Under the pieces are notes generated by a model. It worked only from the letters and a program-made list of their open reading frames with translations, searched no databases and was not told the origin of the DNA. Positions 1 through 3,978 of a DNA stretch of 6,350 nucleotides are shown here, piece by piece. This stretch comes from Bacillota bacterium (lineage in GTDB: Bacteria; Bacillota; Bacilli; Bacillales_B; DSM-18226). A program made the position numbers and the translations under genes. The DNA is taken from the NCBI GenBank assembly GCA_030705665.1, contig JAUZQA010000253.1, positions 1 through 6,350 on the forward strand, given 5' to 3'. Numbering within the stretch: the stretch's first letter is position 1; the number at the start of each line of letters is the position of its first letter.

Positions 1-82
1 TAAGATGAGGGAAACGCTTGATCATCAAGAAGGGATGCAGGCTTTCTTGGAAAAACGAAAACCAAAGTTTATTGGAAAATAA
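1..82 (+). CDS. yhaR: Enoyl-CoA hydratase/isomerase family protein, C-terminal end (partial)
   Basis: Only the last 26 codons and the TAA stop (80-82) are in the window; the reading frame begins at base 2. The visible tail ends EGMQAFLEKRKPKFIGK, which is the typical C-terminus of crotonase-fold enoyl-CoA hydratases: an 'EG..AF.EKR.P.F.GK' ending that follows the last helix. Members hydrate 2-enoyl-CoA thioesters in fatty-acid beta-oxidation or related acyl-CoA pathways in the cytoplasm. The catalytic part lies upstream of the window, so substrate and activity cannot be judged. The symbol rests on the tail plus position: in B. subtilis yhaR, an enoyl-CoA hydratase homologue, lies next to yhaQ. 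A strong terminator follows 8 bases after the stop, so the gene is not cotranscribed with yhaQ. Confidence 0.72.
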   Translation, partial: KMRETLDHQEGMQAFLEKRKPKFIGK

Positions 83-89
83 CCAAATT

Positions 90-121
90 CCCCCTAGATG
101 AAATCTAGGGGGTTGCTTTTT
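90..121 (+). terminator. Rho-independent terminator after yhaR
   Basis: A perfect 10-bp stem (CCCCCTAGAT at 90-99 with ATCTAGGGGG at 103-112) closes a 3-base GAA loop and is followed by TTGCTTTTT (113-121). It lies between two converging genes. On the minus strand the same hairpin comes 25 bases after the small gene's stop, but is followed by GAATTTGG, a poor U-run. It should therefore terminate the plus-strand gene well and the minus-strand gene less efficiently. Confidence 0.93.
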
Positions 122-136
122 GAGGACGTCTTCTAT

Positions 137-322
137 TTATGCGTGAAAAAGGAGAAGTTTTCCATTTGACGATGTACAACGGTGAGTCTTTTCTGTTAGA
201 CTTTTCTCAGATAGTAGTTTAAATCCAACCTCTTTGGCAGCTTCATCATTTTCGGCTTGAAAGGCTTCATCCAGAATTTTCTCTCCATTTGCTTCAAAAG
301 CAGTTAATTTATATGTTTTCAT
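137..322 (-). CDS. yhzD: Small YhzD-like protein of unknown function (61 aa)
   Basis: A 61-residue protein on the minus strand. ATG is at 322-320 and the Shine-Dalgarno AGAGGG (minus strand, 335-330) lies 7 bases upstream. Length and the pattern MKTYKLTAFE..GE at the N-terminus with THRCTSSNGKLLLFHA at the C-terminus fit the YhzD-like family of Bacillaceae, about 60 aa and functionally uncharacterised; this assignment is from memory. There is no signal peptide, transmembrane segment or obvious DNA-binding motif. The layout suggests a small cytoplasmic fold: a beta strand (residues 2-10), a charged helix with many Glu and Ala (about 21-40), then a short terminal strand (KLLLF). One Cys sits in an HRC motif near the C-terminus. 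The gene is divergent from yhaQ and convergent with yhaR, so it is its own transcription unit. No function can be inferred. Confidence 0.8.
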   Translation of the reverse strand: MKTYKLTAFEANGEKILDEAFQAENDEAAKEVGFKLLSEKSLTEKTHRCTSSNGKLLLFHA

Positions 323-349
323 ATTTTTACCCTCTTTTATTTAATAATG

Positions 350-379
350 TTACAAATATTTTCACATAATCAGTAATAT
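350..379 (+). promoter_or_regulatory. Possible sigma-A promoter for yhaQP
   Basis: TTACAA (350-355), an 18-base spacer, then TAATAT (374-379), followed by a leader of about 55 bases to the yhaQ start. An alternative is TTGAAT (391-396) with CGTAAT (414-419) at 17-base spacing, which has a weaker -10. Neither can be preferred from sequence alone. Confidence 0.33.
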
Positions 380-390
380 TTTTCAATAAT
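355..390. repeat. Imperfect 16-bp direct repeat in the divergent intergenic region
   Basis: AATATTTTCACATAAT (355-370) and AATATTTTTCAATAAT (375-390) agree at 13 of 16 positions and recur with a period of exactly 20 bp, roughly two helical turns. They cover both candidate divergent promoters. They could be tandem binding sites for a regulator, but low base complexity makes chance similarity plausible. Confidence 0.35.
358..386 (-). promoter_or_regulatory. Possible sigma-A promoter for the yhzD-like gene
   Basis: Read on the minus strand, TTGAAA (386-381) is followed after 17 bases by GAAAAT (363-358). The -35 matches consensus at 5 of 6 positions and the -10 at 4 of 6. Predicted transcription start is near 351, giving a leader of about 28 bases. 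The region is so AT-rich that chance matches are likely. It overlaps the candidate yhaQ promoter on the other strand, so the two directions could compete. Confidence 0.3.
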
Positions 391-441
391 TTGAATCTTC
401 TACCCTACTTTTACGTAATGTAATCGATAGAGGAGGAATAC

Positions 442-1341
442 ATGGTGTTAAAACTTGAACATGTTTCAAAACGTTTTGGTTCGTTCACGGCAGTGGATGA
501 CCTATCCCTAGATATACCTGAAGGAGAGATTTTTGGATTCCTGGGTGCCAATGGTGCCGGAAAAACGACGACTTTTCGGTTAATCTTGGGACTGCTTGAT
601 CAAACAGAAGGAATTATTGAATGGGATGGAAAACCACTCAATTATCATACGAGTCATTTGGTGGGTTATCTTCCAGAAGAAAGGGGACTATATCCAAAGC
701 TAAAGGTTCGTGATCAAATCGTCTATCTTGCAAGATTAAGAGGAATGCAAAAAAGTGAGGCCATAACAGAATTGGACAATTGGCTGGAACGTTTTAAAAT
801 TCCTGAATATGCTCCCAAAAAAGTTGAGGAACTCTCAAAGGGAAACCAGCAAAAAATACAATTCATAGCTGCAGTGATACATAAACCAAAACTATTAATA
901 CTGGATGAACCTTTTAGCGGGCTGGACCCAGTAAACGTTGAATTGTTAAAAGAGGCTGTCATCTCTTTAAAGGAGGGCGGGACAACCATCGTTTTTTCAA
1001 GCCACAGGATGGAGCATGTCGAGGAGATGTGTGAACATCTTTGCATCTTGCAAAGGGGAAAAACAATTGTCCAAGGCTCCTTAAAAGAAATAAAAAAAGC
1101 CTTTGGCAAAAAGAATCTTATTATTCATGCAGACTTTCCTTTGGCATCATTAAATGATTTTTCGGGGGTTACTAAGGCAAAGCAAACCGCTGAAGGTATG
1201 ATCCTGCAAATAACAAGCGAAAAAGTAGCTGAGGAAATTCTGCAAAGTATTGTTGGGCAAGGACTTATTAGGAAATTTGCCATTGAAGAACCGTCTTTAA
1301 ATGATATTTTTATCGAAAAGGTGGGTGCTTCCTATGAATAA
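442..1341 (+). CDS. yhaQ: ABC exporter ATP-binding protein, NatA/DUF4162 type (YhaQ)
   Basis: ATPase subunit of an ABC-2 type exporter: a cytoplasmic nucleotide-binding domain that powers the membrane protein encoded next (YhaP). Visible motifs in order are Walker A GANGAGKTT (residues 35-43), Q-loop region GYLPEERGLY (75-84), signature LSKGNQQKIQ (131-140), Walker B LLILDEP with its catalytic Glu (151-157), D-loop SGLDP (159-163) and the switch His in FSSHRMEH (H188). Residues from about 210 to 295 fit the C-terminal DUF4162 extension of the NatA group. The usual Q-loop Gln is Glu here, as is common in this subgroup. The start ATG follows AGGAGG (431-436) by 5 bases; a GTG is the very next codon. 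Length, about 300 aa, is normal. The 3' end overlaps yhaP by 8 bp, indicating translational coupling. NatAB of B. subtilis exports Na+, but the substrate of YhaQP cannot be read from the sequence and other NatAB-like pairs handle peptides or drugs. Confidence 0.93.
   Translation: MVLKLEHVSKRFGSFTAVDDLSLDIPEGEIFGFLGANGAGKTTTFRLILGLLDQTEGIIEWDGKPLNYHTSHLVGYLPEERGLYPKLKVRDQIVYLARLRGMQKSEAITELDNWLERFKIPEYAPKKVEELSKGNQQKIQFIAAVIHKPKLLILDEPFSGLDPVNVELLKEAVISLKEGGTTIVFSSHRMEHVEEMCEHLCILQRGKTIVQGSLKEIKKAFGKKNLIIHADFPLASLNDFSGVTKAKQTAEGMILQITSEKVAEEILQSIVGQGLIRKFAIEEPSLNDIFIEKVGASYE
1316..1325 (+). promoter_or_regulatory. Ribosome binding site that sets the yhaP start
   Basis: AAAAGGTGGG (1316-1325), inside the 3' end of yhaQ, lies 8 bases before the ATG at 1334. 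The in-frame ATG at 1301 has only pyrimidine/A sequence (CCGTCTTTAA) upstream and no Shine-Dalgarno, so 1334 is the better start. Confidence 0.7.
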
Positions 1342-2578
1342 TTTTTGGGTTATCCTTTGGCATACATATTTTACGAAGTTAAGAACGAAATCGTTTATTA
1401 TCACAACCATTCTGACAGTGGCCATTGTGTTAGTAATTTCAAATATTAATAGAATTATTGATGTAATTGATCAGAATCATGGGAAAGAAAAGATTGCTGT
1501 TCTCGATACGACTGGGAGTTTAAATAATCTGTTTGCAAAGCAGGTTAAATCGGTCAATAAAGATATAAAACTGGTAACTATTAATGGGAGTCAAGCCAAA
1601 GCGGAAGCAGCGGTGAAAAAGGGTGATTATAACGGGGTCATCATTTTACGGTTTAATCAGGAAGGACTTCCAGAGGCTACTTTTAAAGCGATGAGCCTTG
1701 CTGATTCAAGTGTTTATACAGATCTTCAAACTAGTCTTCAGCAAGTAAAGACGATGCTTGCTGCATCGCAAATAAATCTGGCACCAGCTCAACTGCAAAA
1801 ATTATACGATCCCGTTTCATTTAAAAAAGCAGCACTTGAGAAAAATGCCAAAACGGAAGACCAGTTGAACCAAGCACGGGGCCTTGTATATATACTTCTT
1901 TTTGTGATTTATTTTGCTGTGATAATGTACGCGAACATGATTGCGATGGAAGTAGCAACCGAAAAATCTTCAAGGGTAATGGAGATCTTAATTTCAAGCG
2001 TTTCACCGATCACGCAAATGTATGCAAAAATTCTGGGAATTGGTTTACTAAGTCTGACACAGCTCGCAGTACTGTTAGCAGTTGGATATACTTCGATAAA
2101 GAGCAATATGTCATCGATGAAGGGCGGCTTCTTTGATGCATTCGGCTTTGAAAATATTCCGATGGGAACCATTGTTTATGCGGTTATCTTTTTTATCCTT
2201 GGCTATTTCCTATATGCAACGCTTGCGGCCTTTTTGGGATCGCTTGTCAGCAGAATTGAAGATGTACAGCAAATGATTACCCCAATGTCAATGGTTGTGG
2301 TTGCAGGTTTTATGATTGCTATGTTTGGCTTAGGCAAACCCGATTCACCGATTATCACGGTTACTTCCTTCATTCCTTTCTTTACACCAATGATCATGTT
2401 TTTACGGGTTGGCATGTTAACGATCCCAACTTGGGAGGTTCTGCTAGGAATTCTTGTCCTGATCCTTACGATAATGGTCCTGGCAGTATTCGGTGCAAAA
2501 GTATACAGGGGCGGTGTCCTAATGTACGGAAAATCAAATTCCTTTAAAGACATTAAGAAAGCCTTGCAGCTTAAATAA
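1334..2578 (+). CDS. yhaP: ABC-2 type exporter permease, NatB-like (YhaP)
   Basis: Integral membrane subunit of the exporter powered by YhaQ, 414 aa from the start chosen here. Topology visible from hydrophobicity: one N-terminal membrane segment (about residues 20-38), a large soluble domain likely outside the membrane (about 45-180, beginning KIAVLDTTGSL), then a C-terminal block of about five further segments (about 183-203, 230-251, 278-304, 315-333 and 364-388), with another hydrophobic stretch around 340-357. The stretch after the second segment, MEVATEKSSRVMEILISSVS (205-224), is the recognisable NatB/ABC-2 motif of the coupling region that contacts the ATPase. Length is normal for NatB-like proteins. 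The ATG overlaps the end of yhaQ (ATGAATAA, 1334-1341), so the two subunits should be made in equal amounts. An in-frame ATG at 1301 would add 11 residues but lacks a ribosome binding site. A strong terminator follows directly, so yhaQP is a bicistronic unit. The exported substrate is unknown. Confidence 0.9.
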   Translation: MNNFWVILWHTYFTKLRTKSFIITTILTVAIVLVISNINRIIDVIDQNHGKEKIAVLDTTGSLNNLFAKQVKSVNKDIKLVTINGSQAKAEAAVKKGDYNGVIILRFNQEGLPEATFKAMSLADSSVYTDLQTSLQQVKTMLAASQINLAPAQLQKLYDPVSFKKAALEKNAKTEDQLNQARGLVYILLFVIYFAVIMYANMIAMEVATEKSSRVMEILISSVSPITQMYAKILGIGLLSLTQLAVLLAVGYTSIKSNMSSMKGGFFDAFGFENIPMGTIVYAVIFFILGYFLYATLAAFLGSLVSRIEDVQQMITPMSMVVVAGFMIAMFGLGKPDSPIITVTSFIPFFTPMIMFLRVGMLTIPTWEVLLGILVLILTIMVLAVFGAKVYRGGVLMYGKSNSFKDIKKALQLK

Positions 2579-2580
2579 AC

Positions 2581-2622
2581 AAAAAAGATCTAATTTCTGA
2601 AAATGGAATTAGATCTTTTTTT
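2581..2622 (+). terminator. Rho-independent terminator after yhaQP
   Basis: A 15-bp perfect stem, AAAAAAGATCTAATT (2581-2595) with AATTAGATCTTTTTT (2607-2621), extends inward by a G-T wobble and a C-G pair around a 7-base loop (2598-2604). It ends in a run of seven T (2616-2622). The stem is AT-rich but long. Because it has A-runs on one side and T-runs on the other, it could also stop transcription arriving from the right. Confidence 0.88.
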
Positions 2623-2683
2623 ATGGCTGTGTTATAGGAAATCAACAGCCAAATTTAACAAGCCTTTTTAAAATATTATCCTA

Positions 2684-2697
2684 AGAACGTGCATTCG
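2684..2697 (-). promoter_or_regulatory. Candidate LexA (SOS) operator upstream of yhaO
   Basis: On the minus strand the site reads CGAATGCACGTTCT. Against the Bacillus LexA box consensus CGAACRNRYGTTYC it matches 11 of 13 informative positions, missing the fifth and the last. On the plus strand the core is GAAC-N4-ATTC. It overlaps the candidate -35 hexamer of yhaO (2689-2694), where a repressor would block RNA polymerase. I recall yhaONM being reported in the B. subtilis LexA regulon, which fits. Binding is inferred. Confidence 0.55.
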
Positions 2698-2717
2698 CCT
2701 TTTTGAGATGTTAAAAT
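2689..2717 (+). promoter_or_regulatory. Candidate extended -10 sigma-A promoter for yhaO-yhaN
   Basis: An extended -10 element TGTTAAAAT (TG at 2709-2710, hexamer TAAAAT at 2712-2717) is preceded at 17-base spacing by a weak -35, GTGCAT (2689-2694). A TG motif commonly compensates for a poor -35. The predicted start is near 2724, which leaves a leader of about 22 bases that contains the ribosome binding site. No better promoter is seen in the 123-base gap. Confidence 0.5.
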
Positions 2718-2738
2718 AAAGAAAAAGATCTCGAAAGG
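2699..2738 (+). repeat. Inverted repeat that could hide the yhaO ribosome binding site
   Basis: CTTTTTGAGAT (2699-2709) can pair with ATCTCGAAAGG (2728-2738) over 11 continuous base pairs, two of them G-T wobbles, around an 18-base loop. The right arm contains the AAAGG of the yhaO Shine-Dalgarno. The left arm lies upstream of the predicted start near 2724, so only longer transcripts could fold this way. As DNA, the repeat flanks the extended -10 element. Confidence 0.45.
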
Positions 2739-2745
2739 AATAATC

Positions 2746-3963
2746 ATGAAAAAGGTAACGTTTATTCATGGGGCTGACTTGCATTTAGATAGTCCAATGA
2801 TAGGTCTGAAACATTTGCCAGAACAAATTTTTAAAAGAATAAGGGAAAGTACATTTGTGGCTCTTAAAAAACTGATAAATTCTGCCCTCGAAAACAAAGT
2901 CGATTTTGTGGTCCTGGCAGGAGATTTATTTGACGGAGAGGATCGAAGCCTCAGAGCTCAAAGCAGACTTCGGGCAGAAATGCAAAGGCTGGAGGAAAAA
3001 GACATCCCAGTCTATATTGTTCATGGAAATCATGATCATTTAAGCGGCACATGGGTGAATCTTGACATGCCAAATAATGTTCATGTTTTTTCAGATGATG
3101 TGGAAGTTAAAACATTTACAACAAAAACCGGTAATATTGTTAACATATATGGTTTTAGCTACTCAAGAAGGCATATTTATGATCGGAAAATTGATGACTA
3201 CTTTAAACAAGAGGGTGCTGATTTCCATATTGGAATTCTTCATGGAAATGAAGCCGGGAGTAAAGAACACAGTAATTATGCTCCATTTTATTTGAAAGAC
3301 TTGCTGGACAAACAATATGATTACTGGGCACTGGGCCATATCCATAAGCGGACCATTTTATCTGAACAGCCTCCTATCTTGTATCCAGGCAACACACAGG
3401 GGCGCAATAAGAAAGAGACTGGATTGAAGGGATTTTATAATGTTTCGCTTAATGAATTTGCCACAGACTTAACGTTTATCGAATCCTCAGATGTTATTTG
3501 GGATGAGGCCGTTATTGATGCCCAAGGAGCACAGAGCTTCCAAGAGGTTTACCAATTATGCCAAACTTTCATCAGTCGATATCGGCAGAAAACTAAAGGG
3601 ATATTATTAACCCTTTTTGTAAAAAATGTCCATTTACAAGATCATAACGAAAGGACAGTTTTAGAAGGAGAACTATTGGAGTTACTACAAGAAGAGGAAA
3701 AGGAAGAAGATTCGTTTGTATGGATAGTGGACCTATCGATCAACGAAAATCTTTTAATTGATAAAGAACGTTTGAAAAATGAGAGTGAATTTTATCGAGA
3801 GTTGTTTGAAACAGCCGAGTTTGGTCATCCTGAGAGCTCTTTGTCATTGTTATATGACCACTCTTTAGGGAGAAAGTATCTTTCTTCCCTGACACCTGAA
3901 GAACAGCAGCAATTATTGGAGAAGGCTGAAAAACTGTTAATCCAATACCTTCATCAATTATAG
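2746..3963 (+). CDS. yhaO: Mre11/SbcD-like DNA exonuclease, metallophosphoesterase (YhaO)
   Basis: A 405-aa calcineurin-like metallophosphoesterase of the Mre11/SbcD family, expected to cut DNA ends with two bound metal ions (usually Mn2+) in partnership with the Rad50-like ATPase encoded next. Metal-site motifs in order are DLH (D11, H13), GDLFD (D60), GNHD (N96, H97, D98), ILHGNE (H166) and GHIH (H198, H200); all are intact, so the active site looks complete. The catalytic domain covers roughly residues 3-250. The remainder, about 250-405, is rich in Glu and Lys and corresponds to the capping and ATPase-binding part. Length matches B. subtilis YhaO (about 408 aa). The ATG follows AAAGGA (2734-2739) by 6 bases. 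There is no signal peptide, so it is cytoplasmic. yhaN follows after 15 bp with no terminator, so the two are cotranscribed. A LexA-like box upstream suggests DNA-damage induction. It resembles SbcD but belongs to the separate YhaO branch; the natural DNA substrate is not known from sequence. Confidence 0.92.
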   Translation: MKKVTFIHGADLHLDSPMIGLKHLPEQIFKRIRESTFVALKKLINSALENKVDFVVLAGDLFDGEDRSLRAQSRLRAEMQRLEEKDIPVYIVHGNHDHLSGTWVNLDMPNNVHVFSDDVEVKTFTTKTGNIVNIYGFSYSRRHIYDRKIDDYFKQEGADFHIGILHGNEAGSKEHSNYAPFYLKDLLDKQYDYWALGHIHKRTILSEQPPILYPGNTQGRNKKETGLKGFYNVSLNEFATDLTFIESSDVIWDEAVIDAQGAQSFQEVYQLCQTFISRYRQKTKGILLTLFVKNVHLQDHNERTVLEGELLELLQEEEKEEDSFVWIVDLSINENLLIDKERLKNESEFYRELFETAEFGHPESSLSLLYDHSLGRKYLSSLTPEEQQQLLEKAEKLLIQYLHQL

Positions 3964-3971
3964 AAAGGAGG
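3964..3971 (+). promoter_or_regulatory. Strong ribosome binding site that sets the TTG start of yhaN
   Basis: AAAGGAGG (3964-3971), directly after the yhaO TAG stop, lies 7 bases before TTG at 3979. It is nearly complementary to the 16S rRNA tail. The protein from that TTG begins MKINSLHIYGFGQLENLKIE, the expected first strand of the family. The next in-frame ATG is at 4096, after Walker A, and so cannot be the start. Confidence 0.88.
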
Positions 3972-3978
3972 TTATACC

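Noticed and set aside
411..418. Palindrome TTACGTAA upstream of yhaQ
   Set aside because: An 8-bp palindrome in AT-rich DNA is expected by chance; there is no second copy and no known operator that I can match.
723..1109. 128-codon open frame on the minus strand inside yhaQ
   Set aside because: It is antisense to the ATPase motifs, its composition is Ser/Phe/Cys-rich as expected for an antisense frame, and it has no recognisable family. It is a shadow of the real gene.
1301..1333. Upstream in-frame ATG that would lengthen YhaP by 11 residues
   Set aside because: There is no Shine-Dalgarno before 1301, and the extra residues (MIFLSKRWVLP) lie entirely inside yhaQ coding sequence. The ATG at 1334 has AAAAGGTGGG 8 bases upstream and gives the normal family N-terminus.
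2203..2553. 116-codon open frame on the minus strand inside yhaP
   Set aside because: It is antisense to membrane segments of the permease, with no ribosome binding site or domain that I recognise. It is treated as chance.
2625..2650. Inverted repeat GGCTGT...ACAGCC between yhaP and yhaO
   Set aside because: It is only 6 bp with a 14-base loop and no T-run, and it comes just after a much stronger terminator. Too weak to call a terminator or operator.
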